Source: Gautieria morchelliformis (Eukaryota > Basidiomycota > Agaricomycetes > Gomphales > Gomphaceae). From it: a DNA stretch of 64,000 nucleotides. The DNA lies in assembly GCA_015179125.1 (NCBI GenBank), contig WHVA01000007.1:248001-312000 (forward strand). The letters are read 5' to 3'. The translations under genes were made by a program, and so were the position numbers. Below the pieces are notes generated by a model. It was not told the DNA's origin. It did no database searches and worked only from the letters and a program-made list of their open reading frames with translations. Of this stretch, positions 22,151 to 33,856 are shown piece after piece; the stretch's first letter is position 1, and the number at the start of each line of letters is the position of its first letter.

Positions 22151-24862
22151 GCGACAACACCAACGAAACAAAATACTTGCGCGTCAGACAACAGAATGCC
22201 AACAAATCACTTACTGCCACGGCCAACATTCTCCAACGGTGCTCCCCAGAAAAATATGACATCCTCGCGCTGCAAGAACCATACATCGACTTCCTAGGGA
22301 ACGCCAGGGCCACCCCTCATTGGTATACGATATACCCAAAAACGCATTACCTGGATAAGGAGAAGCACACGAGAGCGATGATCCTTGTAAGCAAAAGGAT
22401 AGCGACAAGCGAATGGACGGCGCTGGATGTGGGCACGCCTGACATAACAGCGATAAAGCTCAGAACGGGCGCAGGTACAGTAATAATATACAACATCTAT
22501 TGCGACTGCACGAACACTGACAGCATACACAACATGCGGAGGCATTTACAGGACCAAGCACGGTGGAACGATGACACGCAGGAAGACATCGCTGGAATGC
22601 TGTGGTTCGGCGACTTCAACAGACATCACCCGCAGTGGGATGACACGCGGAACTCGCACCTGTTCACAAGGCACAACCTCGACGCAGCTCAGCTGCTGAT
22701 TGACCTCACCGTTGAGCGGGACCTACAGATGATGCTACCAAGAAGCATACCCACACTAACAGCGATGTCTACAGGCAACCGAACACGAACCGACAACGTA
22801 TTCTTGTCCGCATCTATGGCCGAGACGCTAATCAGCTGCACATCGATCCCAGAAGAACAGCCAGCAAAAAGCGACCACTATCCGATAGACACGATATTAG
22901 ACACGAGCACAGCGGAGACAGAAGAAACGCCGAAACCCAACTTCCGACAAGTCGACTGGAAAGAATTCAACAAGGAGCTTGCGGACAGACTCAGAAACGA
23001 CATCGCGGAGCCCATCCCGACTGACGTGAGAGAATTCAACCGCAACCTAGGAGCCCTCACCACGGCGATCCTGTATTTAGTAGAGGAATTGATACCCAAG
23101 ACTAAGCCCTCGCCTTATATGAAACGATGGTGGTCACTAGAGCTAACGCGACTTCGGACAGAAACCAGAAGGCTAGGATGGCGATCCTATGCGAACAGGA
23201 GGCACAGCGCACACGAGACACACAAGAGGTACAAGACCTCCAGAAACAGATATGCAAGCGCCATAGAGAAGTCGAAAAGGGAACATTGGGAGGACTTCTT
23301 GGAGGGCATAGACCAAAAGACCGTGTGGACAGCGCACAAATACGCAGCAGCCGAACCGTCAGATGGTGGAAGGGCCAGAATGCCGGTGCTCACAGCCAAA
23401 CACGATGACGGCACCAAATGGGTAGCCAGCACCAACGAGCAAAAAGCTGCAATGCTTTACGACACATTCTTTCCGGAGTTCAGCCCAACAAATGGAAACA
23501 CCTTGACCAACGGCTCATACCCTCCAGAAGCGTTCCCGTTTACCCACATCACCGACGAGCAGATCCGAAGGGCAATAGCTAAGCTGAACCCCTTTAAAGC
23601 TCCGGGCATGAACGGAATACCTAATGTACTAATCAAGCAGTGCGCAGACACGTTGATCAGCTACTTAGGCCCTCTGTTCAGGGCCACTTTCACTCTCATA
23701 ACATACCCTGATCAATGGCGAGACTCGGTCACACGGGTACTGCGAAAACCAGCAAAAAACATATTACGCAGCCCCAGGAGCGTATCGCCCGATAGCGCTG
23801 CTCGACACAATTGGAAAGGTCCTCTCGTCTTGCGTGGCAGAAGACCTAGTAAAGATGACAGAACTCAAATGCCTGCTGCCCAGCAACCACTTTGGGTGCA
23901 GACCGGGCCGCACTGCTACAGACGCGATACACTACACGGTCAGCGCAGCGAAGGACACGTGGAGACGGGGGAAAGTCCTAGGCCTTCTCTTTCTGGACAT
24001 CAAAGGCATGTTCCCTAGTATCACATTAGACAGGCTGATACACAATATGAGACTGAGAGGGATCCCCCAAGAATATACCAGCTGGATCAGGAGGAAAGTC
24101 GAGGGGAGGCGAACCACGATGAGCTTCGACAACTTCACTACACCAATGATGGAGGTCAGAAGAGGCATGGATCAGGGGTGTCCGCTTTCGGCGATCACGT
24201 ATCAGTACTACAACGGGGACCTCCTTGAGGTGGTATACACGGCGAGAGGGGAAGATGCGGTCGGGTTTGTAGATGACACCACGATACTAGCGGAAGGGAA
24301 GAGCCTGCAAGAAGCGTTTGACAAGCTAGCCGACATAATGACAAGAGATGAGGGAGCGCTGACATGGGCACACACGCATAAGTGCCAATTTGCCGTCGAC
24401 AAGTTTGGACTGATGGGACTCACCAGGAAAAGAGAGAGGGACCCATCAGCGGACAAAAAGACAAAGCCCATAGCACGACCGTCGATCAAAATAGGCCAGC
24501 ACACGATCGAGCCAACCACGACGCACAAGTTCTTGGGAGTGCTACTCGATCAAGAGCTCAGGTTCAAAGATCACACCAACTATGCGCTGGCCAAGGGGGA
24601 GAGGTTTATCAACCAGTACAAGAGGTTGGCAAAACCGTCCAAAGGAACCGCGGCCAAACACATGCAAAGATACTATCTAGCGGTAGCCGTACCCAGAATG
24701 CTCTATGCCACTGACGTGTTTCTTGTCCCAGGCTCGGAAAGAAGCAAGGGAACGAAAGGTTTCATAAACAAGCTTGCCAGGGTTCAACGACAAGCTGCGC
24801 TATTCATCACCGGCGCCATGAGATCTACCGCTAACGACCTGCTAGATGCCCACGCGAACCTA
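22147..24862 (+). pseudogene. LINE 1 ORF2, endonuclease and RT
   Basis: The AP-type endonuclease motifs are RQQNANKS, LALQEPY, WFGDFNRHHPQWD, TDNVF and SDHYPID. The RT follows with KAPGMNGIP, DIKGMFPS, GMDQGCPLS and the catalytic FVDDTTI. A frameshift near 23765 separates the endonuclease-fingers part (to 24018) from the palm-thumb part (23834 on). The protein is cut after NDLLDAHANL, where LINE 2 continues to an RNase H domain. The enzyme would nick the target and prime reverse transcription there. Confidence 0.9.
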
Positions 24863-25159
24863 CCGTACTGGGGGGCTGCGGCCTACGGTGCACGTGCACC
24901 GTACTGAGGGGCAGCGGCATACGGTGCGCGTGCACTGTACTGGGGGGCAGTGGCGTACGGTGCGCATGCACCGTACTGGGGGGCAGCGGGTTACGGTGCA
25001 CGTGCACCATATGGAGGGGCAGCAGCGTATGGTGCACGTGCACCGTACTGGGGGGCAGCGGCCTACGGTGTATGTGCACCGTACGGAGGGGCAGCGGCGT
25101 ATGGTGCGCATGCACCGTACTGGGGGGCAGTGGCATACGGTGCACGTGCACCGTACTGA
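24863..25159 (+). repeat. 36-bp minisatellite, eight units with E-box palindromes
   Basis: GGTG at 24887, 24923, 24959, 24995, 25031, 25067, 25103 and 25139 marks a strict 36-bp period. Most units carry GGTGCACGTGCACC or a near version, a palindrome centred on CACGTG. Because 36 is twelve codons, the frame inherited from LINE 1 stays open over most units (YWGAAAYGARAP). It begins exactly where the LINE sequence stops. Confidence 0.95.
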
Positions 25160-25311
25160 GGATGCGAGGGGACGGTTCAGGGGAACCGAAGGTGGAGGCG
25201 TAGGGATGGACGTCTGAGTTTCACACCCCTGTATTTTACTGCAGGTCGTACATGTAATTTACAACGGGTTGTATATGATTCAAACCGTCGGCGTCTGACT
25301 GCTATCCGGAG

Positions 25312-25720
25312 AGATGGTGGTTGGGCTTTATCTTACTGGGGCATCCGATGGTCTGGCCTGGTCAGCTGCTGCGTCATGGGTGTTCGAGCTTCAAAATTCG
25401 CTAAATCCGAACATTACATAATATCTGCACCTCGGTCCTCCTCTGCGCGCTGCGCGATACACACATTTACACACTCAAGCACGCAATTGTACCCGTGCCT
25501 GGCACGTGTGTGCAACATGTCACTGCTTCGACGGAAGCAGCAGCAGAGGCGATCAATGGAAGCATCCAGCGCCAAATTCCGAGTGACAACAGAAGCACGA
25601 CAGAGTTGCCAAGATCAGGGTGAAGAAGCTCAGGGAATGTATGTAGCCAGGAACCCGAAGCCAGCCCCACCATAATTGATCTCTCAAGCGCCGGATGGGT
25701 CACGTGGGAAAAACCGTCAT
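25312..25720 (+). repeat. interspersed repeat R, copy 1
   Basis: It shares long text with 48103-48490 (copy 3), for example GAACATTACATAATATCTGC, ATCAATGGAAGCATCCAGCG and AAGCGCCGGATGGGTCACGT. A third, diverged copy hosts the complete copia element at 27.2-32.3 kb, and a weaker relative lies near 61.7-61.9 kb. Non-coding; family unknown. Confidence 0.8.
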
Positions 25721-26639
25721 CTGGGTGACGCAGCAGAACCTCGGGTACAGAGAGCAGAGAGGACAACGCGGTATGAGTCTGCCTCCTCATAGCGCATCCG
25801 TCCCCTTAAAAATGACACAACACTGCACACACCCATCCACTACATGCTGCGTGGCATGTAGCCAGACAGGGTGCGGCGGCGCGGGCATGGGGCGCAGAGT
25901 GCCGATGCACAGGCAAGAGGCCCGGAAGAACACCCCAAATGGACTGCAAAGGTGGGTCAGCACATGTCGCGCATCCTTAAGGTGACGATAGAAGGAAAGA
26001 GCGCAGACTCAGAGTAGGCCACGACAACGGCCATTGAAGCAGCGCGTCACCAAGCATCTGAGTCGTCCCACTCCCCTCATTGCCTCATGTTGTCCCCTCA
26101 CCATGTCGTTTCATACTCACCGTCGCCTGCATCAAATCCTCTAGCTCCAGCGACACCCATCAGCACCATTTAACCACCCTCAACAACAAGGACCTACACA
26201 AACATGCTGGCATAAAGACAGGCGGACGTGAAGCAGCCGTGGATGCCGTCGAGCTGTATGGAGGAGGAGTTGGTGAAGGCGAGAGTAGTGCTTATATGGA
26301 GAGGAGTTGGAAGAACAGGAAGCGGCATGGAGAGAGACAGGAGAGAGAGAGAGAGAGAGAGAAACTGTAGGAAGGAAACGAGAACGAGGGAACAACAGTG
26401 AAAGGTTGAGTTCCAAGAGGCAGACGATACCAGCTCAGGCAGAACAAACTCGCTACACGCACACTACCAGGGGCCCAAGGGAACAATGGTGGAAGGTGGA
26501 CGAAGAGTGGCTCAGGACAGATCTAATCTAGCTCGGAGGGTGGATAGAAAGACTCTACCAAGAGGCAGCTCTTGAGAATCGCCAGTTTGCGCACGGGAGC
26601 TACGATGACGTGGCGCATGCCGAGCCCGATCAGGCACAC
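25721..26639. other. no gene seen; GA microsatellite
   Basis: Only short frames without recognisable products. A (GA)n tract lies at 26336-26362. Confidence 0.5.
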
Positions 26640-26792
26640 GCCACATGATCACTATTACGCCCCGCGATCATGCCACACGATCACTATTATGCCACACGAT
26701 CACATCACGCCACGCGATCACATCATGCCACACGATCACATAACGCCACACTATCACATCACGCCACACAATCACGATCACGATCACGCCAC
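26640..26792 (+). repeat. ~21-bp tandem repeat
   Basis: Imperfect units of the type CATCACGCCACACGATCA are repeated about seven times, ending in CACGATCACGATCACGCC. A short (TA)n tract follows near 26848. Confidence 0.85.
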
Positions 26793-26935
26793 GATTTGCC
26801 TGATTGGTGTGTTGAATGGCAAGTAGGGTGCTGAGCGCTCTCGGTTATATATATATATCGGCTACTCAAGCTTGGTGATATAAGAAACAAGGGTTGGGAG
26901 TACCAGCTTGGTCAACCCTTGTATCCAGGAGACAC

Positions 26936-27178
26936 CTACCGTACCTCTCCCATATCAGGCTTGACATCATGTCTCTGGATCCCACACTCGGTGACCCGGA
27001 TCGTCTTGTCATCGGATCCCGAGACGATGTGTTTGCCGTCCGGAGAGAACCCTACTGAGTAGACACCTGATAGAACATAAAGATCTCCGCCCTCATGGAC
27101 AAAATCGGGTTCCATACAGAAAGTGGGGACCGGAGCCATAACCGGCCCACGGAACGACGGAAACAGCAGAAAAGGCAA
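26936..27178 (-). pseudogene. WD40 repeat fragment
   Basis: One WD40 blade is recognisable (YSVGFSPDGKHIVSGSDDKT, followed by IRV) with Thr where the family ends in Trp. Such near-perfect blades are typical of the large WD40 proteins, often with NACHT domains, of basidiomycetes. The rest of the gene is missing, and the flanks are repeat sequence. Confidence 0.6.
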
Positions 27179-27192
27179 TCAATGGAAGCATC

Positions 27193-27538
27193 TGCTGGAG
27201 GGGTGACGCAAGCAAACCGTGTCACCTGAGTCACAGCATGTGACTAATGATCCAGGAACCATTGTCTCATAGAATGCCATTGTCCACAGTACATATATAG
27301 ATCGTTCCGCAGTCTCATTGTTATAATTTTCCTTTGTTCACTAGCCTATAAAGTAGTTAGCTAGCGAGTCCTATCCCTCAGCTGTTTGCAAACCGAGCAA
27401 ACACTGAGGTAAGACATTTATTACGAGTCCTGTGTCCATTACTTATACGCTTGTAGATTTCTATCGTATAGGTAATATTATCAAGCTGTTTTCAAACCGA
27501 GCAAACACTGAGATTTCTATCGTATAGTTATTATTACA
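27193..27538 (+). repeat. copia 2 5' LTR
   Basis: It starts TGCTGGAGG (3' copy TGTTGGAGG) and ends TTATTATTACA. A 29-nt unit at 27380-27408 recurs at 27484-27512. In the first unit a 48-nt GTAAGA...TTGTAG segment (27409-27456) separates it from ATTTCTATCGTATAG; in the second the two are directly joined. CCTATAAAGTAG near 27347 is a possible TATA box. Confidence 0.95.
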
Positions 27539-27588
27539 GGTTATTGGGCCCCCCGCTCCCTACCCTCAAATAAGCACTCCTTACTCTG

Positions 27589-28025
27589 ATGTCCACCACA
27601 GCGCTCACTACCACAGACCTCCTCCCGTCCTCCGTGCCCAAGCTCATGTCGACTGGCCTAAACTGGACAGCGTTCGCCATGCGCTTCCAGGATGTGATCG
27701 AGGCAAAAGGATTGTGGGGATACTTCGACGGTACTTCTGTTCGCCCCACCCTCAGTGCCACTCCCACTGCCGAAGAGGAAGCTTCACTTACCCTGTGGAT
27801 CAAGGAACACCGCTCTGCCAAAGCCCTCCTCACCCATCGTATCCCCGACTCGACCCTAATCCGTATCCATGGAAAGTCATCCCTGAAGGAACGTGGGACC
27901 TTATTTCGAAGGAATTTTCTTCGAAAGGTGCCTTTGCACAGGCTGACCTGCGCACTCAGTTCATGGAGTCCAAGTGTCCTGAAAAAGGAAATGTACATGA
28001 GTTCCTGGACAACCTGTGAGTAAAA
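27589..28025 (+). pseudogene. copia 2 Gag, N-terminal part
   Basis: From ATG 27589 the frame codes a copia-type Gag start (LNWTAFAMRFQDVIEAKGLW). It shifts by one base near 27850; the true continuation is the other frame (WDLISKEFSSKGAFAQADLR), which reaches a TGA at 28017 in place of Arg before VKMEEL. The family protein forms the particle shell. Confidence 0.85.
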
Positions 28026-30362
28026 ATGGAGGAGCTGGCCACCTACGGCGTCATCATCGAGGAGAAGGACTATCGCTCCACCATAATAAAATCCCTTTTG
28101 CCTCATCTCTCTGCCTTCGCTTTGAATCTACTTGCTGGGGCAAGACTATACAGCGCCTCAAAAACCATAGATCCGGATGAACTTATCTCCTTGGTTTCCG
28201 AAGAGTACGAACGACAGGTGGCACAGAGATTGCGCCGAAGTGGTGGCAACAAGGGGAATGATAAGGATGAGGCTATGTCTGTCGCACAAAGCGTAAAAGG
28301 GAAATGCACCGAACGCAAGCCACGCGGTGTCTGCTGGAATTGTGGCGATAAGGGACATTTCAAAGACAAATGCCCCAAACCTGCGAAAACGACGAACAAG
28401 AGTGCGGCTCAGGGCAGCAGCGGCACAGCTAACGCTGCTGTGGAATCCGGTTCTGAAACAGAGTATGCCTTCATGGCAGATGAGCCCTATGAGTCAGACA
28501 GCGAGCTCCCACCACTTTTGTCAAACATCGACTCGGACTCAGATGGTGAAATCACTGGAGATGACACAGGAGACTGGTTCTCTGAGGTTAGCGACGATTC
28601 AGACGATGAATGCGAAATGGAGCTGCCACCTGACACTAACGAAAGTGAGGGTTTATCACTTGTTGGTGGTGACATGAATCGCAACGGCACCAATCTGGAG
28701 CATGCACACGCAGTCTGCGTCGAAGTCGAAGACATTGCAAAAACCTCACCTTGCATCGAAGTCTATGACTCAGGATGTACCACCCACATAACTCCTTACC
28801 GTGATGCAGTTGAAAACTTCGTCAAAATATCTCCAAGCTCTTTCCAAGCTGCAAACAAGCAAAGCTTTAAAGCATTTGGAAAGGGCGAGATGACGATCGA
28901 CGTACCAAACAACGTCGATATCTCAAAGCTAAGGCTCACAGAAGTCCTGTACTCCCCAGAAGTCGGCTACACGTTTGTATCTGTCGGAAAACTGGATGAT
29001 GCGGGTCTTGATGTCACATTTGCAGACGGCAAATGTACTATATGTGAGCGGAATGGCGAGCTGATCGGCACAGTCCTGAAATCAGGGCGAGGTCTCTATC
29101 GTGTCTCGCATGAGTCCGATGCAGCAGGTTTGGCTGCAGAAGTACTGACCTTGGACCAGTTTCACCGCCGAATGGGCCATATCTCGCCCGACACAGCTAG
29201 AAAATTAGTGGCGAAGGGTTTTGTAACCGGAATAAAACTCGAGAACTCACCTTCAGGCGATCCCTTCTTTTGCGAGTCCTGCGTGTACGCAAAGGCGACA
29301 CGCAAACCTGTTCCCAAAACGAGAGAAGGCAGCCATGCGTCAAAATTTGGCGAAGAAATCCATAGCGATCTGTGGGGACCTGCACCAGTCGCTACAAAAA
29401 GTGGAAAGCGGTATTATATCACCTTCACGGATGACATGTCTAGGCTAACTCACCTGTACCTCCTACGCACCAAAAACGAAGCCTTTGGCTCATACAAGGA
29501 GTACGAGACATGGTCCAAGAAGCAGCTCGGCGCAGCCATAAAAACGTTACACTCGGACCGTGGCGGTGAATACCTAGGGAAAGACTTCATATCACACCTA
29601 AAGTCAAAAGGTACAATACAGAAACTCACCGTGCATGACACTCCTCAGCATAATGGAGTCACCGAGCGTCAAAACCGGACGATTGTAGAGCGTGTCTGCG
29701 CCCTCTTGCATGCAAGTGGACTCCCGAAGTTTTTATGGGGCAAAGCGGCACACCATGTAGTCTGGCTCATGAACCGCACCCTAACAAGAGCTGTAGATGG
29801 TAAGACTCCTTACGAGGCAGCGTTTGGAAAGAAGCCGGACTTACAGAACGTTCATGAATGGGGCGAGAAGGTTTGGGTGCGCACTGAAACCGGTGACAAA
29901 TTGAGTGGACGCGTCTCAGAAGGCCGTTGGTAGGGAATCGATGAACGAAGCAGGAGATTTTGCATATACTGGCCTGAGAAACAAACAGTCAGCATTGAGC
30001 GCAATGTCCATTTTGACAGCCGGAACTCGTCAGTTTCTTGTCTCGAGGGGGAGGAATGGCAACTCATCGAAACGAAAACCAACATACCAACAAATGCTTC
30101 GAACACCACCACTGCCCCCGCTGCCAACACCCCGGCTCCACCTCAAGATGTGCCCAATATCGAAGTCTCTGAGCCTGAATCTGAAGCTGAAGCACCTACC
30201 AAACGGATGCGTAAACCAAGTCAGCGCATTCGCGATATCCTAGATGGACACGGAACATCTTCTCACCGAAAATCCGACCCTGCCATCACCCCTGGAATTC
30301 AGCTCCCTGCAGCTAAGAATCAAGATGTACTTCTTGAGGGGAGGGTTCAGCTGATTGGATGA
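28026..30362 (+). pseudogene. copia 2 Gag C-terminus, protease and integrase
   Basis: Counting from 28026, a CCHC knuckle CWNCGDKGHFKDKC is at residues ~103-116 and the protease motif YDSGCTTHI at ~247. GAG-pre-integrase (FHRRMGHIS) and integrase follow, with D in HSDLWGP, D in LHSDRGGEY and E in VTERQNR. A TAG at 29931 (Gln likely) interrupts the integrase C-terminal region, which reads on in frame to 30362. There the frame meets TGA while the RT lies in another frame, so a base was gained or lost near 30335. Confidence 0.9.
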
Positions 30363-31990
30363 TGGTAGCGGAAGAACTGGATGAGTACACACTGGTAGCT
30401 GAAACCAGCGAAGTCGAAGCCATTGAGCCTCGATCTCTGGCCGAGGCAAGGTGCCGCCCCAACTGGGAACTGTGGGAAAAGGGGATAATTGAGGAGTTAG
30501 CACTTCTCAAAGAAGCTGGAACTTGGGAACTCACCACACCACCGGAAAATGCCAATATTGTTGGCTCAAAATGGGTTTTCCGTGCAAAAAAGGACGCAGC
30601 GGGCAATGTGGTTCGCTACAAGGCTCGCCTCGTTGTGCAAGGTTTCTCCCAGGTGCCTGGTGTTGACTACTTCGACACGTTTGCCCCTGTTGCCAAGCTA
30701 GCCTCCATTCGAACCGTGCTTGCTTTGGCTGCCGCAGATGACATGGAGCTTCATCAAATTGATATCAAGGGCACGTATTTAAACGGTGAACTCACTGAAA
30801 ATGAGACCGTCTATATGGTGCAACCCCCTGGCTATCACATGCCAAACTCCTCAGGAAAGGTGTGCTGTCTAAAAAAGACACTGTATGGGCTTAAACAGTC
30901 AGGAAGAAGGTGGTATCAGAAGCTCGTCAACATCATGACTCACCATCTTAAGTTCACCAGATGTGATGTCGACCAAGCGGTATTCTTTCGCCGAAACGGC
31001 CAAGATTTTGCTGTTGTACTAGTTCAAGTCGACGACTGTACCATTGCCGCATCCTCAGAAAAGTTGATCAGCAACTTCAAGAAAGCTATATCTGAACACG
31101 TTGAAATAACGAACCTGGGCGAATTGCACTGGTTGTTGGGGATCGAAGTCAGACGCAACAGAGCTCGTCACACCATACACCTTTCCCAACAATCCTACAT
31201 TACCTCCATCCTTCGACGGTTCAATTTCGATGAGCTAAAACCTGCGTCGACTCCTATGCAGCATGGACTGCTCCTGCACATGTCCTCGACTCCGAAAACG
31301 ACAGCCGAATGGGCCGCTATGCGTGACACGCCGTATAAAGAAGCCTTGGGCTCACTGATGTATGCAGCATTGGGTACTCGACCCGACATTGCATTCGCTG
31401 TTCAATCCGTGTCGCGTTTTTCGACAAAGTATGGCCCTACGCATTGGAATGCTGTCAAGAGAATCTTTCAATACTTGAAAGGGACTACGCACCTCTGGTT
31501 ATCATTCGGGCATGGAGACGGAGGACTGACCGGATACGCCGACGCTGATGGCAGTATGGCCTATGACAGACACGCGATTTCCGGCTATGCGTTCATAATC
31601 CATGGCGGCGCTGTATCCTGGAGTGCAAAAAGACAAAATATCATATCCTTGTCAACAACAGAAAGTGAATATGTTGCGGCGACTCACGCTGCGAAGGAAG
31701 CTCTCTGGCTTCGTTCTCTCATAAAGCAGATCTTCGATATCCAGCTTGCTCCCACAACCCTGTTTTCCAACAATCAATCAGCAATCGCACTAGCAAAGGA
31801 CCATCAGTATCACGCGCGTACGAAACACATCGACGTACGTTTTCATTTCATACAGTGGATCATCGATCAAGGCGCCATTCGCCTTGTATACTGTCCCACA
31901 GACGATATGGTCGCCGACACGCTGACTAAGGCCTTACCATCCGCGAAAGTAAAGCACTTCGCCATCGAACTCAGGTTGACAGCGGTTTGA
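30359..31990 (+). pseudogene. copia 2 reverse transcriptase and RNase H
   Basis: The open frame is 543 codons long and has no internal stop. RT motifs are SKWVFRAKKD, QIDIKGTYLNGE and the catalytic VQVDDCTIAAS. RNase H has TGYADADGS (Asp) and STTESEYVAA (Glu). The third acidic motif, usually DNQSA, reads NNQSA, which could abolish RNase H activity. C-terminal MVADTLTKALP is the usual copia end, and the polypurine tract overlaps the stop. The first codons are the tail of a frame-shifted polyprotein, not a true start. Confidence 0.9.
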
Positions 31991-31997
31991 GGGGGAG

Positions 31998-32343
31998 TGT
32001 TGGAGGGGTGACGCAAGCAAACCATGGCACCTGAGTCACAGCATGTGACTAATGATCCAGGAACCATTGTCTCATAGAATGCCATTGTCCACAGTACATA
32101 TATAGATCGTTCCGCAGTCTCATTGTTATAATTTTCCTTTGTTCACTAGCCTATAAAGTAGTTAGCTAGCGAGTCCTATCCCTCAGCTGTTTGCAAACCG
32201 AGCAAACACTGAGGTAAGACATTTATTATGAGTCCTGTGTCCATTACTTATACGCTTGTAGATTTCTATCGTATAGGTAATATTATCAAGCTGTTTGCAA
32301 ACTGAGCAAACACTGAGATTTCTATCATATAGTTATTATTACA
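31998..32343 (+). repeat. copia 2 3' LTR
   Basis: Same length as the 5' LTR, differing at about seven positions by eye. The intron-like segment is at 32214-32261 and the intron-less second unit at 32289-32332, as in the 5' copy. Confidence 0.95.
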
Positions 32344-32500
32344 GCATCCAGCGCCAAGCTCCGATTGGCAACAGAAGCACGACGCGGCAAGTTGCCAAGA
32401 TCAGGAGAAGAAGCATAAGAAGTAGACAGGAACCCGAAGCCGAAGGAACGCTTGCGACACGTGCCCGCATTCATCTCTTAAGCGCCGGCTGTGTCACGTG
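32344..32500 (+). repeat. repeat R, copy 2, right part
   Basis: GCATCCAGCGCCAAGCTCCG continues the repeat that was left at 27150-27192 when copia 2 inserted. It matches copies 1 and 3 up to the CAAGCGCCGG-like block. Confidence 0.8.
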
Positions 32501-32779
32501 GGAGAGACGGGGGACACAGCCTACCCCAAGCACCGCCACTGTGGGAAAAATCGTCACTCCATGGCATAGACCCGGCTCATGATGGATGACAAGTTGGTGT
32601 GCTGATTCAGACTCTGGGGCTTAGTAGCCAGGCTCTCCAAGAGCCTAACTACTAGACGCTCGTTTCCTCCCAGTATCAAGCTTGCAAACCCTCTGTCCGA
32701 TTCTCATGTATCTCTCAACATGTTAGAGCCCTATCTGGCTGGGTTCCACTCAACCTATTCTTCAGACCTTCATCCTCTG

Positions 32780-33856
32780 GTCCCACCGATCGGCAGCGCT
32801 TTGCAGCGGCGTTCATAGATAGGCTCCCAATGATCGCAGGCTCAATATATGATACTCAAGATGCGCAGGGGGCAAAATCAATGGAGCTTGTTCAATTGAC
32901 GATGGACGCGGTGCCGATTTGATCTGAGTGGATTCGCCTATGTATTGCATACGCCGATCTGCCTGGACCTCTTGAGGTGTCACCCCAAACATTCCTAGGC
33001 AGCAATGAATACTCCGAGGACCAACCGTTGCTCATGGTGAGGTTCATCAACGTAGGTTCGTCTATGTCCATCTCCACAGGAGACCTGCCTTTGGATAACA
33101 ATGATTATCAGTTCAGTTGTGGTACACTGGCCATGGGTATCAGCATATCCCATGTGCTTGTTGACTGCGCATCGTTCATCAAATTGTTGAAGGAATGGGC
33201 TAGAGTGTCTCGCGGCGATTCAGAGTCAGAGCCTCTTGCCATCACATCATGGGAGCACGACTCCGGCATATTCTTACCTCCACCGACACCAAGAGCTATC
33301 CCAAAAAGCGGCCCACTCCCGGTGGTGCGGCTCCCCCACAGTGTCCTCGTCAGTAACAATGTCTAACTTCTTCTTCACTTGGGAATAGCTTCGCAAGTTG
33401 AAGCACGCATGCCATCCCACAGAACCTAGCGACTGGGTATCTACCGGTGACTGCGTGGGTGCAGTTGCCTGGCGAGCAGTTACCGTCGCCCGCGAAGCTT
33501 TGCTCAAACATGGCGTTGACATTGGGTTGAATGTGTCTGCCGACGGACACGGTCTCTCCAAAGTCCCTGATGCTTTGAAGTACTTTGGTAATCTCTTCAC
33601 GTACGTAGTTTTTTTACACAGGTTTGACTGATTGACCCAGATGTTGATATATGATTCCAGACCATACATCGTTACGCTTTCCTTTCCGGAAAGCACCGTT
33701 GCCTCTGTTGCGTTAGCTTGTCGCCGTGCTAGAGACGAACAACTCACAGAGACTTCCTGCGCTAACATATTGGCATCGTCCGCGACAGCGGAAGACATTG
33801 AGGACGGTTTGAACCGTGAGGTCGACTCATGGGTATCTCACTATTTTCATGATTGA
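32780..33856 (+). pseudogene. BAHD/transferase-family acyltransferase
   Basis: The first part reads AAAFIDRLPMIAGSIYDTQD then, past a TGA at ~32920, continues in the same frame to VSPQTFL and the catalytic HXXXD motif as SHVLVD (His at 33151, Asp at 33163). A second part in another frame (33398-33631) has VSADGHGLSKVPDALKYFGN, and a third ends VDSWVSHYFHD at 33856. Family members move acyl groups from CoA to alcohols or amines, often in secondary metabolism. The C-terminal DFGWG motif is not seen. Some frame changes may be introns, but the internal TGA and missing end point to a pseudogene. Confidence 0.7.

Larger units (their letters stand above)
20310..24862 (+). mobile_element. Tad1-like LINE 1, 3' truncated
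   Basis: It has ORF1 with CCHC zinc knuckles and ORF2 with an AP endonuclease and RT, close in sequence to LINE 2 at 51.3-57.9 kb. The 5' UTR shares CACCAAAATAC with LINE 2. The 3' part (rest of RT thumb, RNase H, 3' UTR, poly(A)) is missing; the frame runs straight into a minisatellite after DAHANL. No TSD can be given. Confidence 0.9.
27193..32343 (+). mobile_element. complete Ty1/copia element 2, TSD GCATC
   Basis: Two 346-bp LTRs bound a 5151-bp element. GCATC flanks it at 27188-27192 and 32344-32348, the 5-bp duplication of copia integrases. By eye the LTRs differ at about seven positions. A purine tract GAGGGGGAG lies at 31989-31997 just before the 3' LTR. The target is a copy of repeat R, whose text resumes after the element. 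The polyprotein has two frameshifts and two in-frame stops, so this copy is not autonomous despite its structural completeness. Confidence 0.96.

Noticed and set aside
24831-25217. Open frames on both strands in the 36-bp array as a repeat protein
   Set aside because: Any 36-bp tandem array keeps open several frames at once; no start or transcript evidence, and the LINE frame has a stop in the first units.
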